NCBI RefSeq assembly: GCF_020524005.1
Contig: NZ_JAIVKK010000009.1
Coordinates: 62,001 to 126,000, forward strand
Reading direction: 5' to 3'
DNA: 64,000 nt
Source of the DNA: Microbulbifer aggregans
GTDB lineage: Bacteria > Pseudomonadota > Gammaproteobacteria > Pseudomonadales > Cellvibrionaceae
In this document: positions 30,449-40,127 of the stretch, in pieces
How the letters are laid out: each line of letters starts with the position of its first letter
How positions within the stretch are numbered: position 1 is the stretch's first letter
Made by a program: the position numbers and the translations under genes
The notes under the pieces: model-generated
What the model was told of the DNA's origin: nothing
The model's input: only the letters and a program-made list of their open reading frames with translations
Databases searched by the model: none

Positions 30449-30530
30449 CAGCTTTTGCACCGTGTATTGGATTGGCACCCGTTACCCGGTGCCGACCCGG
30501 CAACTTTTCACCTTGCCCGGCGTCGCAGTA

Positions 30531-32375
30531 GTGAATATTTGCAAACGGATTGTTGAATTGCGTCTCCCACGTCCTGTTACCTGCCCCAGTGCGCTGGCTC
30601 TGCTGTTGTTTTGCTGCCTGGCAACTTCTGTTGCGCAGCCGGCATTTGCATTGCCATTTCTCGACAGCCTGCCGAAATTCAAGATTCGTGTCTCGGAAGA
30701 CCGGGCGCTGCAGGATTGGCTGCGGGAGCAGGTCAATGAGCAGCGCAAGTCCAGCAGTGTATTGAAAGCTTACGAAGACCCGCTGGATGTGGCTCGCTAT
30801 GAACGGGGAACGCTGGAGAAACTGTTGCGTTCGCGCGGGTATTACGATGGCCGGGTTCGGCAGACGGTGACCGATGGCGAGATTCTCTACCGGGTAGTGC
30901 CCGGCCCTGTTTACCGGATCAAAACGCTTGAGGTGAAAATGCCACCGCGACTGCGTGCCGGTTTCCCGGGTGTTGGTCTCAAGCCGGGTGATCCCCTTGA
31001 AGCGGAAAAGGTCACCGAGGGTGTAGGCCTGATCGAGAAGTACCTTGGAGATCATGCCTGCCTGCTCGACGTGGACGTGAACTACAAAGCCACAGTGATC
31101 CACAGCGAACAGGCCGCGCGCCTGGAGTATCGGGTGGCTGAAAGCCCGGAAGTTCATATCGGCGAGGTGTGGCTCGAAGGGTTGAGTACTGTCAACGAGG
31201 AATACCTGCGTAAACGCCTGCAATTGAAGCCCGGTGCCTGCTTCAGTCGACGCAAGGTCGATGCCGCGCGGCTGCGCCTGTTGCGTACCAATCTCATCGC
31301 CGGCGTAAACAGTGAAGTGTCCGAGCCGGTCGACGGCGTTGTGAATATCACCTTCCGCTTGCTGGAACGCAACCACCGCACCGTTCGTCTCGGCGTCGGT
31401 TATACGTCCGATGAGGGTGCCGGTGTCTCGGCGGGTTGGGAGCACCGCAATGTGCTGGGGCGAGGGGAAAAGATCGAGGTGGAAACTCGTATCAATGAAG
31501 TGAAGCAGTCGCTGAAAAATGAGTTGCTGGTGCCGCGTTTCTTTCGCGACGACCAGGATTTTTCCGCGAAGGCAGAAGCGTCCAATGAAGAGCGGGATTC
31601 CTACCAGGCCAAGGCGCTCACCATTGGCGGAACCATTTCCAGACGCCATACCAAGCACCGTACCTTCAGTATCGGCAGTGAACTCAAGTTCAGTGAAGTG
31701 CAGGAAGAGGGCGAGGAGAGCGAGAATTACCGGCTACTGGCTTTCCCGGTGGCGATGAAAGTGGATACCACCGACAACCTGCTGGATGCCCATCGCGGTG
31801 CCACCGCAACTATGGAAGTAAAGCCTTATCTGGACCTCAAGGGCACCGGGACCCGCTTTGTAAAAAATACGCTGGTGATGACCGGCTACCTCACGGCGGA
31901 AGAGATGCGCTTTGATCCAACGCTCGCGTTGCGAATCAAGGCTGGCGTGATCAGCGGAATCGATAATCTGGATATCCCTGCCGATGAACGGTTCTATGCC
32001 GGGGGTGGCGGTTCGGTACGCGGCTACAGCTATCAGGCGCTGGGCCCGCGCCGTTTGATCGAATCTGAAGTGCCCGGCGAACCAGCGACGCTTTCCGATC
32101 CCATCGGTGGCCGCGCATTGAGTGAAATTTCACTGGAGGGACGCTTCCGTTTCACCGACACCTGGGGTGGGGTGCTGTTTCTCGACGGCGGCAATGCCTA
32201 TGCGGACCCGCGCCCGCGCTTCGACTCCAGTCTGTACTGGGGCGTAGGCCTGGGGGTGCGATACATGACGTCTTTCGCTCCGCTGCGCTTTGATGTGGCC
32301 TTTCCCCTGGAGCGAAGGGAGGGGCTTGATGACAGTGCTTACCAGATCTATGTCAGCCTGGGGCAGGCATTCTGA
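30531..32375 (+). CDS. tamA: Translocation and assembly module outer-membrane protein TamA
   Basis: About 614 residues in the Omp85/BamA superfamily: POTRA-like domains (about 45-250) then a 16-strand barrel ending in ...VSLGQAF (C-terminal Phe typical of outer-membrane barrels). The L6 motif appears as VRGY in GGGGSVRGYSYQ. The start is uncertain: GTG 30531 gives a textbook signal peptide (ALALLLFCCLATSVA, then cleavage near AFA-LP), whereas TTG 30408 would place 41 unrelated residues before it and overlap the previous gene. With TamB it assists outer-membrane protein insertion and lipid transport. Its stop overlaps the tamB start by 1 bp. Confidence 0.92.
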   Translation: MNICKRIVELRLPRPVTCPSALALLLFCCLATSVAQPAFALPFLDSLPKFKIRVSEDRALQDWLREQVNEQRKSSSVLKAYEDPLDVARYERGTLEKLLRSRGYYDGRVRQTVTDGEILYRVVPGPVYRIKTLEVKMPPRLRAGFPGVGLKPGDPLEAEKVTEGVGLIEKYLGDHACLLDVDVNYKATVIHSEQAARLEYRVAESPEVHIGEVWLEGLSTVNEEYLRKRLQLKPGACFSRRKVDAARLRLLRTNLIAGVNSEVSEPVDGVVNITFRLLERNHRTVRLGVGYTSDEGAGVSAGWEHRNVLGRGEKIEVETRINEVKQSLKNELLVPRFFRDDQDFSAKAEASNEERDSYQAKALTIGGTISRRHTKHRTFSIGSELKFSEVQEEGEESENYRLLAFPVAMKVDTTDNLLDAHRGATATMEVKPYLDLKGTGTRFVKNTLVMTGYLTAEEMRFDPTLALRIKAGVISGIDNLDIPADERFYAGGGGSVRGYSYQALGPRRLIESEVPGEPATLSDPIGGRALSEISLEGRFRFTDTWGGVLFLDGGNAYADPRPRFDSSLYWGVGLGVRYMTSFAPLRFDVAFPLERREGLDDSAYQIYVSLGQAF

Positions 32376-35300
32376 TGGCGAAGCGCGGATTTTTATCCCG
32401 GCGCCGTTGGCCGGTGCTGACCAGCCTGGCGATAGCGCCCCTGATATTGCTATTGCTGCTGGTATTGCTGCTGGGCTCTGAATCGGGCCGTGTGAGCCTG
32501 ACGCGTAGCGGACTCTCTGCGGCCGACCGTTATCTGCCGGACCTGGCTATTGCCGTGGGTGACATCGGTAGTCGCGAGTTTGGGCACTGGTATTTTTCAC
32601 ACCTGAGTGTTCACTATCAGAATAAGCCCATTTTAGATGGGCGCGATCTTACCCTGCACCTGGATGCGCAGAAGCTATGGCGCAAGCAGATTCATATCGT
32701 CCAGTTGAGTGCGAAGTCGCTGTTGTTCGACAACACCGTGCTGGGGGAGTATCTGGGCACTCTGCCACCCAAAGAAACGGAAGAGGTCGCTGAGCAAGCG
32801 GAACCGCTTCTGCTGCCTGGAATACTGGTCGACAAACTGGCCGTCGACGCTCTCACCCTGGTTGACCGGCACCTCGACGATTTCCCTGTTGTAGCGGTAA
32901 CCGGACACGGCAGTTATCGCTGGCCAGGGAAAGAATCCGGCGTGAAGTTGGCAATTGATGAGCACGATGGACAGCAGTTACAGGTTCGCCTCGACGGTAC
33001 CTTGCAGGCAGATGAGCACTATCTGATTGAATTGTCCGCCAAGGAAAAAGCCGGTGGATTCCTGTCCCGGCAGTTGCAGTTGCCGAAAGGGCAGGACCTC
33101 GATGCCGAGGGGCGGATCGCGCTGCATCTGCGTGACGACAACCATCTGACCGCGACGGTGGAACAATTCTCTGTACCGCTGGTTGCGCACGAGTTTGGAC
33201 TTGCGGGCACCGCGGATATCACCTTGAGTCCGTGGGCCGTAGCAACCGACGGTCTGAAACTGACGGTGGATGACTCCCGTCACCGCATTGCCGGAAAGGC
33301 GGATGCCGACAACATATCTCTCACAGTAAAATTCAACCGCCTGCCAATCGCCATATCCCAGCCGTGGCAGGATTACCTGCAGGGTGGCTGGCTCAGTGCC
33401 GATCTGAAACTGGAAGGGCCGCTGAAACTGCCGCAGGTCAATGGCAGCCTGGAGCTGAAAAGCGCATACCAGAAACAACGTGTACACCTGACTGGTGAAG
33501 TGGAGACCCGGGATAAGAACATTCGTATTGATACGGCGCGTCTGTTGTTTGCCGGTGCGCAATTGAATCTCGGCGGAGTGATCGATCTCGACAGTGAGTC
33601 CATCGATCTTGACGGCCTGGTGGAGCAGCTGCCACTAAAAAAAGTGCGGGAAATACTCGCAGCCCTGGAACAGACCCGGGCGATAGAAATTCCTGCGGAT
33701 ATCGATGCGGATATCGGACGCTTGTCGGTCAAGGCTTCTGGTCCCTGGGCCAACCCGCAGCTGGCCGTCGATCTGGATGGAGCGTTTACTTACCGGGATC
33801 TGGCCTCTGAAGTACATGGAGCCGCGAGCGGCGACCTCAAGAAATTTGCCATCAGTAATATTGAACTCGAGGGTGAGGGGGTGCGTGTCAGCGGAAGCGG
33901 TGAGGTGGACGTCACCAGGGAATCATTGCAATTCCAGCTGGACGTGGCCGCGCGGGATCTGAAACCGGTTGAGCAGCTCGGATTGCCGCTAAACCCGGGA
34001 ACACTCGTCAATCTGGACGCTGTGGTGGCGCTGACCGGTCCCTGGGCAAACCCGCAGCTTTCTGCCCAGCTCACTTCGCAGGGGAAATACCAGAATTACC
34101 GCTACCAACTCGGCGGTGGCGTGGCCGGTGATGTCGAAAAATTAACCCTGGATCGGCTGCGGCTGGATCTTTTTACCGACGGCGAGACGGCCGTAGAACC
34201 GGATCATTCCCTGGTGGCCAGCGAGCCGACTGCGCCGTCGGAAGAATACCCCCTGCAGAAGCAAGGCACGCCTGAGGAAGCCGGGCAGAGTTCTGGCAGT
34301 ATCGCCGGGTTGGTTGAGGATTCGAATCTGGCTGCCCGTCGAGGTCATGCCTGGCTGGAAGTCAGTGGGGTGATCGAGCCCAAGGCGCAACGGGCAAATG
34401 GCAGTATTGCCGGCCGCAGTATCCCCGTATCACTGCTTGAGCTGGCGGGGGTGGATCTGCCTCCCTCCCTGGTTGGCGAGTTGAGTATCGACGGGCAGTT
34501 TTCCGGCCCATTCTCCGCGCCCGAGGCCGGTATAAATCTCCTGGGCCTTGGCCGTTTTCGCGGTGAGCCCTGGCAGGTCCAGGGGGACTTGAGTTATATC
34601 GACAGCCACGTACAGCTGGCTGATGTGCGGTTGTTGTGGGCAGGCCGCAACCAGTTGGTGGCCAATGGCAACCTCGGTACCGACGCTCTGGAGCTGGACT
34701 TGCGCGCGCAGGCCACACTGGCGGACTTTGAAGACTGGATTGCGGCGGATATCAGCGACAGCGGCGAATTGAGTCTGTGGGCCACGGCCAAGGGCACGCC
34801 CAAGGCGCCGGAGCTCGCCGGCGAAATCAAAATTACCGGCCGCGCGCCCACGCTGCGTGACGACGCTCTGGTACAGGCTCCCCTCAGTCTGGTCGTCGCC
34901 TGGCAGACGGCAGATGGTGACCTCCGGGGGACACTCAACGCCAGTCATGGCAGCAAGCAGGCCGCGGAAGCGACGATGACTCTCGCCATCGCGCCCATTC
35001 TGGAGCAATTGTTTGCAGAGCGGAGCGAGGGTGAATCCCCGCCGCTACCGATCAAGGTGGAGGCGCGCGGGCAAGCGGACCTGGCGACTTTCGGTGCCTT
35101 CTTTGACCCGGAAATCCATACCATGCGCGGGCAGTTGGAGTATGCCTTTACCGCGGACGGCAACACCCTCGCACCGAATATGCGCGGCAATATTGATCTG
35201 CGCGATGGTTATTACGAGCACCGCCCCAGTAATACCCGCCTCCGGCAGCTGGTATTTGTGGCCGAGCTGACACCGGAGCAGTGGCGGATCGTTCAGGCCA

Positions 35301-36337
35301 GTGCGCGGGATCGGGATCAGGGGCGTATTGAGCTTGAGGGCGCGGTTACCTTCCGCGCCCCCGAGCATCCGGCGCTTGATTTTGTTTTGCGGGCTCGGGA
35401 AGCTCACCTGCTGAATATGCCAGCCGCCAAGGGGGCGTTTTCCGGCGAGATTAAACTCAGCGGTTCCACCCAGGATGCACTACTTGCCGGGCGTCTCAAT
35501 TTACGGCCTCTGGCGTTACAGGTAGAGCACTTCCTCGGTAGCAGTGTGCCGGAAATTGAGGTCGTCGAGGTGGAAGTGGATGAAACCCGCGAGACAGCCG
35601 GGCCCCCCTTGCTCCAGAACATCGCGCTGGCACTGGAAATTGTTCTGGATCAACAGTCCTATGTGCGCGGACTGGGACTGGATTCGGAACTGAAGGGAAA
35701 GATCGGTATTACCGGTACGGCCGCGGATCCGCAGGCATCCGGTACCCTTAGCATTGTGCGCGGAAAGTTCGACTTGCTCGGCAAGAAGTTCGATCTGCAG
35801 GAAGGGCAGATCCAGTTCGAGAATAACGTGGCGGCGATATACATCAAGGGCGCCCACACCTACCCGGAAGGTGAAATCACTGCGGAAATTTCCGGGACAA
35901 CCGATGACCTGAAGGTGGAGTTCAGTTCCAGCCCGGCCGCAGCCCAGGATGAAATTTTTGCCCAGTTGCTGTTTGGCAAGTCCCTCACGGATATTTCGCC
36001 GCTGCAGGCAGTGCGGCTGGTGACGATTGCGCGTACCTTGCAGAGCGGAGGTACCGGGTTTGACCCGGTGGCAAAAACCCGGGAGCTTATCGGTCTGGAT
36101 ACGCTCGACTTTGAGTCTGAGGAAACCGATGAAGGTGATCAGTACGCCCTCAGCCTCGGGAAGTACATTACAAGCCGAATCTATCTGGAGCTGCAACGGA
36201 GCACAGACCCGTTAAACCCCTGGCATGCGGAGATGCAGATCGAGTTGCGCAAGAACCTGCGCCTGGAAATAAAGTCATCGGATAGTAATGAAAGTAGCGC
36301 CGGCAGTGTCGAGTTGCAGTGGAAGAAGGATTACTGA
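32375..36337 (+). CDS. tamB: Translocation and assembly module inner-membrane protein TamB
   Basis: 1320 residues (E. coli 1259). A single N-terminal membrane anchor (about 14-36, hydrophobic Leu-rich) precedes a very long AsmA-like beta-taco repeat region spanning the periplasm and the conserved C-terminal DUF490 domain (about 1000-1320, with GTADPQASGTLSIVRGKFDLLG and AQLLFGKSLTDISPLQA). It forms a bridge between inner membrane and TamA in the outer membrane, implicated in phospholipid transport and outer-membrane protein assembly. It is translationally coupled to tamA through TGATG. Confidence 0.95.
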   Translation: MAKRGFLSRRRWPVLTSLAIAPLILLLLLVLLLGSESGRVSLTRSGLSAADRYLPDLAIAVGDIGSREFGHWYFSHLSVHYQNKPILDGRDLTLHLDAQKLWRKQIHIVQLSAKSLLFDNTVLGEYLGTLPPKETEEVAEQAEPLLLPGILVDKLAVDALTLVDRHLDDFPVVAVTGHGSYRWPGKESGVKLAIDEHDGQQLQVRLDGTLQADEHYLIELSAKEKAGGFLSRQLQLPKGQDLDAEGRIALHLRDDNHLTATVEQFSVPLVAHEFGLAGTADITLSPWAVATDGLKLTVDDSRHRIAGKADADNISLTVKFNRLPIAISQPWQDYLQGGWLSADLKLEGPLKLPQVNGSLELKSAYQKQRVHLTGEVETRDKNIRIDTARLLFAGAQLNLGGVIDLDSESIDLDGLVEQLPLKKVREILAALEQTRAIEIPADIDADIGRLSVKASGPWANPQLAVDLDGAFTYRDLASEVHGAASGDLKKFAISNIELEGEGVRVSGSGEVDVTRESLQFQLDVAARDLKPVEQLGLPLNPGTLVNLDAVVALTGPWANPQLSAQLTSQGKYQNYRYQLGGGVAGDVEKLTLDRLRLDLFTDGETAVEPDHSLVASEPTAPSEEYPLQKQGTPEEAGQSSGSIAGLVEDSNLAARRGHAWLEVSGVIEPKAQRANGSIAGRSIPVSLLELAGVDLPPSLVGELSIDGQFSGPFSAPEAGINLLGLGRFRGEPWQVQGDLSYIDSHVQLADVRLLWAGRNQLVANGNLGTDALELDLRAQATLADFEDWIAADISDSGELSLWATAKGTPKAPELAGEIKITGRAPTLRDDALVQAPLSLVVAWQTADGDLRGTLNASHGSKQAAEATMTLAIAPILEQLFAERSEGESPPLPIKVEARGQADLATFGAFFDPEIHTMRGQLEYAFTADGNTLAPNMRGNIDLRDGYYEHRPSNTRLRQLVFVAELTPEQWRIVQASARDRDQGRIELEGAVTFRAPEHPALDFVLRAREAHLLNMPAAKGAFSGEIKLSGSTQDALLAGRLNLRPLALQVEHFLGSSVPEIEVVEVEVDETRETAGPPLLQNIALALEIVLDQQSYVRGLGLDSELKGKIGITGTAADPQASGTLSIVRGKFDLLGKKFDLQEGQIQFENNVAAIYIKGAHTYPEGEITAEISGTTDDLKVEFSSSPAAAQDEIFAQLLFGKSLTDISPLQAVRLVTIARTLQSGGTGFDPVAKTRELIGLDTLDFESEETDEGDQYALSLGKYITSRIYLELQRSTDPLNPWHAEMQIELRKNLRLEIKSSDSNESSAGSVELQWKKDY

Positions 36338-36384
36338 GGGTCTATACAGAAGGAACGCCATTAATAAATGACAGGGAAGACGGT

Positions 36385-37050
36385 ATGGAATATTCAATTA
36401 TTGTGCTGGCCGCCGGATATTCCCATCGTTTTGGTAGTGACAAGAGGCTCGCCAATATTAATGGCGAGCCGATGTTGATTAAGACCCTGCAAAATATTCT
36501 CGCCGCAGTCGGAGATCAGGACAATATCGCTATTCAGGTGGTGATCCGGGCCAGTGATCCCATACTCGGCCAACACCTCGCAAAACTGCCCGTACAGGTG
36601 CTGCATGCGCCGGTCTGGCCGGTGAGCATCGGAACCAGCCTTTCGTCTGCGGTAGAGCAACTCTCCCGTCAGGGATGTATTCCGAAGGCGATGCTCGTGT
36701 GCCTCGGCGATATGCCGTTTGTGGAGCCGGAAACGATTCGTACCCTGATTGCTGAAGCGGACGAAAACAGTATCTGTGTTCCGGTTTGTGCCGGTACCCG
36801 GGGCTACCCGATTGCCATTGGCCGTCGCTTTCACTCTGCGCTTTCACGTCTGCGGCGCAACGGGCTTGAGAAGGTCTTGCGTCTGTATTACGAGTCCGTC
36901 CGGGATGTAGAGGTCCATGATCCGGCCATCAATTGCGACATCAACCGCCCCGATGACTACTACGCAGTAGTGCGGCAGGATCTGTGCGGAAAAATTTTTG
37001 CAGCTCCCGATACAGCACAGGGTGCGCCGCTTCCATCTGCTCAGGAATAA
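36385..37050 (+). CDS. MocA/MobA-like nucleotidyltransferase
   Basis: 221 residues from ATG 36385 (AGGGAAG upstream). The N-terminal signature is VLAAGYSHRFGSDKRL with the NTP-binding Gly/Arg/Lys, then CLGDMPFV as the metal-binding Asp motif, and DINRPDDY near the end. This family transfers CMP or GMP to molybdopterin or a nucleotide to other small phosphates. No molybdenum genes are close, so the substrate is open. It follows tamB by 47 bp and converges with mtfA, overlapping its 3' end by 110 bp. Confidence 0.85.
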   Translation: MEYSIIVLAAGYSHRFGSDKRLANINGEPMLIKTLQNILAAVGDQDNIAIQVVIRASDPILGQHLAKLPVQVLHAPVWPVSIGTSLSSAVEQLSRQGCIPKAMLVCLGDMPFVEPETIRTLIAEADENSICVPVCAGTRGYPIAIGRRFHSALSRLRRNGLEKVLRLYYESVRDVEVHDPAINCDINRPDDYYAVVRQDLCGKIFAAPDTAQGAPLPSAQE

Positions 37051-37870
37051 TGAAATAGGCTTCGGTGGCCACAGCGAAGAATTCCGCAGGGGACTGGGCT
37101 CCGTAGGTGTCCAGAACCGATGGTCGTCGCTCGCTACCGGCGTTAACAGTGGTACCGGGGTTCAGTTCAGGGTTACTTTCTTCGTGCAGTGTGTGCAATC
37201 GCTCGCGCAATTCAAAAAATGCCTCCCGCATAACCGGAGCCCAGTTCTTGCCGTCTTCGCTGTTGGCGAAGGGCGGGCGTCCATCCACATAACCGTCCTC
37301 TTCATCCAGTTTGTGCGCAAACTCATGGATGGCCACATTGTGGCCCCGCTGCGGGTTGGCTATACCTGCTCGCAGGTCGCCCCAGGAAATAACAACAGGC
37401 CCCCGGTAATGTGCTTCACCAGCGCGGGCACTCTGCCGGCTCGATTCAACGTAGCCTTCCCGGTGTATTTCTTCCGCAATATAGGCATCCGGATACATTA
37501 GTATCGTGCGGAGCTCCGGATAGCAGTTGTTGTCCCGCTGCAACAAGAGCAAGCAGGCATGGCTGGCTACAGCAATCCGCATCTCGTCGGTTACGGACAA
37601 GCCATCGCAACCGACAAACTCCTTGTCACGTAAAAATAAGCTGACATTTTGCTGCAGCTCGCGTTGCTGTGCAGGTGGGAGGTGGCGGTAGAGCGCGAGC
37701 TCTTGCGCCAGGAGTGATATCTGTTTTTGAGGCAGCTCCCGGCTGCGCAAATAGCGAAGCCGGCCCCGCTGCCACAGGAACGGGACGACCCAGAGCAACA
37801 CAGCAAAAATAATGACGGCAAAGAAGGTCAGCAAGCTCTGCTCCCCGGTTGTATCGAAATGGTGCCCCAA
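36941..37870 (-). CDS. mtfA: MtfA-like zinc metallopeptidase with membrane anchor
   Basis: 309 residues, from an apparent TTG start. A hydrophobic segment at about 12-33 anchors it, unlike the soluble 265-residue E. coli MtfA. The zinc site is HEFAH (His182, Glu183, His186), with a downstream Glu in SPAEFFAVATEAYF as probable third ligand. E. coli MtfA is an aminopeptidase that binds the glucose repressor Mlc; that partner is not expected in this lineage. It follows the 2OG oxygenase gene by 6 bp on the same strand. The last 110 bp overlap the convergent nucleotidyltransferase gene. Confidence 0.9.
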   Translation of the reverse strand: MGHHFDTTGEQSLLTFFAVIIFAVLLWVVPFLWQRGRLRYLRSRELPQKQISLLAQELALYRHLPPAQQRELQQNVSLFLRDKEFVGCDGLSVTDEMRIAVASHACLLLLQRDNNCYPELRTILMYPDAYIAEEIHREGYVESSRQSARAGEAHYRGPVVISWGDLRAGIANPQRGHNVAIHEFAHKLDEEDGYVDGRPPFANSEDGKNWAPVMREAFFELRERLHTLHEESNPELNPGTTVNAGSERRPSVLDTYGAQSPAEFFAVATEAYFIIPEQMEAAHPVLYRELQKFFRTDPAALLRSSHRGG

Positions 37871-37876
37871 AAACAG

Positions 37877-38584
37877 TCAGGTCGATTGCGCGTCAGCTTT
37901 TGGCGTCCGTCCGAGTTTATTTCCCAGCCAGATTTGCAACTGTTTCAGCTTGTTTGATAGTCGTCCGCGCTTGGCCTTGCGGTCTTTGTCTTTCGCACTC
38001 ACCAGCCAGGCAATCTGTATAACCCGGCGCTCACCCTCGAAGGGCAGGTGGCCGTGGAAAGAATTGTCTGCGCGCTTGAATGCCGCCAGGGTACCGTAAA
38101 CCGGGGGGATTTCAGGGATCACGGTATCCTCGAAATCACTGATACTGTTCAGGAATCGCAAGCACCCATTGCCCGTTGGTGCCCAGTCACCATTCAGGTA
38201 GAGCAGGGCGGTAGCAATCTTGGATTTGCCATCGGTATGAATGTTGCCGTGGCGTTTCTTGAGCTGGCGTGAAATGGATACGTAGGTGGGATATTGGGAC
38301 AGGCGCTCAATGCCGAGTCGGTCCCCGAGCGCGTCAGCAAATTCCGGCTCTACCATGCGCGCGATCAGTGCATTGACGGCATCACCGCACTCTTCGCTTT
38401 CATAGGGGAGATAGCCGGCACCTTTCAATTTCGGGAAGTCTGCCAGTAAGGACGGCATAGCATCTCGGGGCAGCACGCCTTTGGAAACCATGAAATTGAA
38501 TGGTTCAGTTTTAACCAGGGTTTCTTTGTGAGCGAGCGCAGAGGTTTGCAGCCAGCTGCGGGCATCTGTGGTGAGGGTGGTCAT
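37877..38584 (-). CDS. 2-oxoglutarate/Fe(II)-dependent oxygenase family protein
   Basis: 235 residues. The double-stranded beta-helix iron site is seen as HTD (His116, Asp118) and a distal His177 in NSFHGH, with Arg186/Arg187 positioned for 2-oxoglutarate (GERRVIQIAW). Such proteins hydroxylate proteins or small molecules; the substrate here is unknown. The C-terminal 40 residues are very basic (KDKDRKAKRGRLSNKLKQ), which may bind nucleic acid or membrane. Likely co-transcribed with mtfA. Confidence 0.85.
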   Translation of the reverse strand: MTTLTTDARSWLQTSALAHKETLVKTEPFNFMVSKGVLPRDAMPSLLADFPKLKGAGYLPYESEECGDAVNALIARMVEPEFADALGDRLGIERLSQYPTYVSISRQLKKRHGNIHTDGKSKIATALLYLNGDWAPTGNGCLRFLNSISDFEDTVIPEIPPVYGTLAAFKRADNSFHGHLPFEGERRVIQIAWLVSAKDKDRKAKRGRLSNKLKQLQIWLGNKLGRTPKADAQST

Positions 38585-38751
38585 TATTGTTTGTCCTCTT
38601 TATGTGCAATTTGCGCAACAGCCAATCGAGCTAAACATAACAGAGGGACAATTTGTAGCCAATCCTGGGAGTCAGGCGCGGCGTTGGGCGTTGCCAACAG
38701 CGTAAACGGAGGAGGCAGAGAGAAGCAATAGGGCAGAAAGACGCGGAGAAA

Positions 38752-38827
38752 TGGCGCCCCCGGGTGGACTCGAACCACCAGTCCGGACTTAGGAGGTCCG
38801 TGGTTTATCCTGTTAACCGACGGGGGC
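38752..38827 (-). tRNA. tRNA-Arg (CCT)
   Basis: 76-nt cloverleaf on the minus strand: acceptor GCCCCCG/CGGGGGC, discriminator G and encoded CCA. The anticodon arm is CGGAC-CTCCTAA-GTCCG, giving anticodon CCT, which reads AGG. Confidence 0.95.
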
Positions 38828-38838
38828 GAAGGGCGGCC

Positions 38839-38867
38839 ATTCTAACCATTAGGACTCTTCATGTCAT
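38839..38867 (-). promoter_or_regulatory. Promoter of tRNA-Arg
   Basis: On the minus strand: ATGACA, 17-bp spacer, TAGAAT, ending 11 nt before the mature tRNA 5' end. Confidence 0.65.
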
Positions 38868-39173
38868 GGTTGTGTGAAGTTCTTTGTTCCGGGAATGCGT
38901 CCTCGGTGTGCGGCAGTTCTCAGTTGGTACCGGGGTTCGGTTCTGTCACCTAAGGTAACGCAGGCAGGCGTCAGGTAACCTGTGTGCCCCCAAATTGCCC
39001 ATCAGTTTTAAATGAGAAAAACCGCCTGAATCTTGTCGCTATTTGGTCACAATTTGTCGGTATTTTGGCGCCGCCTGAGGAGAAACGGGTCGTAGTCGGA
39101 TGTTGTCTTTCCGGCTTCAAAATCACCCGATGTAACCTTCGGGAAAATCTCTTCGTTGTGGCTTAAAAGTTGC
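38868..39173. other. Gene-free stretch after tRNA-Arg
   Basis: About 300 bp with no convincing gene. A GGTAAC repeat (38955-38979) including the near-palindrome CAGGTAACCTG is the only visible regularity. Confidence 0.3.
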
Positions 39174-39203
39174 TTGACCGAAAAAGCTTACGCTGGCTAA
39201 TCT
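39174..39203 (+). promoter_or_regulatory. Candidate promoter of the small acidic protein gene
   Basis: TTGACC (39174-39179), 18-bp spacer, TAATCT (39198-39203), 70 bp before ATG 39273. Confidence 0.5.
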
Positions 39204-39272
39204 GCGAGAGCACAACAAACAACAACAGACAAAGTGTTTCTGCCTTGGCAGATCGAGATTGTGGAGTTTTCT

Positions 39273-39446
39273 ATGAACGGTAACGTTGACGAAAATGACA
39301 TCGATTTTGATGAAGCTGATTCTTCTCTGGGAGAGGAACTGCTGTATACCCCTCAAAGCCCCCGCGATGCGCGCCGGATGGTCGAAGACAGGCTGGAAGA
39401 AATGCGATTGCGAAGGGAGTTGATGGATTATCAGCTAGACCTCTGA
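39273..39446 (+). CDS. Small acidic protein, PA3496-like
   Basis: 57 residues from ATG 39273 (GTGGAG upstream). The N-terminal half is strongly acidic (NVDENDIDFDEADSS); the C-terminal half is a predicted helix, PRDARRMVEDRLEEMRLRRE. The Arg/Glu-rich ending resembles the short PA3496-type family of Pseudomonas, whose role is unclear. A promoter candidate and a terminator make it a self-contained gene. Confidence 0.65.
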   Translation: MNGNVDENDIDFDEADSSLGEELLYTPQSPRDARRMVEDRLEEMRLRRELMDYQLDL

Positions 39447-39465
39447 TTTATCCAGAAAGCGGCCA

Positions 39466-39500
39466 GGAACCGGAGCCACAAGCTCCGGTTCTTTGTTTTT
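39466..39500 (+). terminator. Intrinsic terminator after the small acidic protein
   Basis: GAACCGGAG / CTCCGGTTC stem, loop CCACAAG, then TTTGTTTTT. The following 39501-39756 (256 bp) holds no recognised feature apart from the promoter region presumed for the STAS gene. Confidence 0.85.
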
Positions 39501-39756
39501 GGGCCTTCTCAGGCACCTGCCAGAGCGCGAAAAATTCAGCGGTAGTTCAGAAGCACTGCGGCATCTTTATTTGCCCTTTTGTTTCCCCTGCAGCCAGCAT
39601 TGGAAGTGTAAAGGTGGTGGGCCCCGGTTTGCAGGTCCACTGGTGGGGTGTATATTGGCTGTCAGCTTACTCTTCTTCACCCCGGGCACCGTCCCGTTAT
39701 TGTAGTGGTGACATACGGGGATCTTGGCAGGGTTTACAAGAAAGAAGGAACTTCAG

Positions 39757-40101
39757 ATGGTAGTTTCCGACAGGTTTGAAAACCGCGTGTATTCGGAAGT
39801 TTCCGAGTCTGGTGATGCGCTGATCATACGAGTGGCTGGCCACTTTGATTTTAATTTGCACCGGGAATTTCAGCGGGCATACCGCAACGTAATACCCGCA
39901 CCAGAAAAGTTCGTGGTCGACCTTTCCGAGACCGAACACCTGGATAGTGCGGCCCTGGGCATGTTGCTGCTGCTTCGTGATTACTGTGTCGAGGCAGGGC
40001 GTGAGGGCGCTGAGCCAGAAGTGGAACTGGTCAATCCCAATGCGCATGTTTCGCACATTCTTACTGTTTCCAATTTTGATCGGATTTTCAGCATCCGCTG
40101 A
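39757..40101 (+). CDS. STAS-domain anti-sigma-factor antagonist (HsbA/CrsA-like)
   Basis: 114 residues from ATG 39757 (AAGGAA upstream). It is a single STAS domain of the SpoIIAA type, with the phosphorylatable Ser64 in HLDSAALGMLLLL. In Pseudomonas aeruginosa HsbA and Shewanella CrsA, such a protein is switched by an HsbR/CrsR-type kinase-phosphatase and titrates an anti-sigma factor (FlgM or RpoS partner). The adjacent downstream gene encodes exactly that type of partner, 26 bp away. Confidence 0.9.
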   Translation: MVVSDRFENRVYSEVSESGDALIIRVAGHFDFNLHREFQRAYRNVIPAPEKFVVDLSETEHLDSAALGMLLLLRDYCVEAGREGAEPEVELVNPNAHVSHILTVSNFDRIFSIR

Positions 40102-40127
40102 TTCTCCGCACACCACTGTTGCCCAGC

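Noticed and set aside
39493-39705. 70-codon open frame after the small acidic protein gene
   Set aside because: It starts inside the terminator, has no ribosome-binding site and no recognisable domain.
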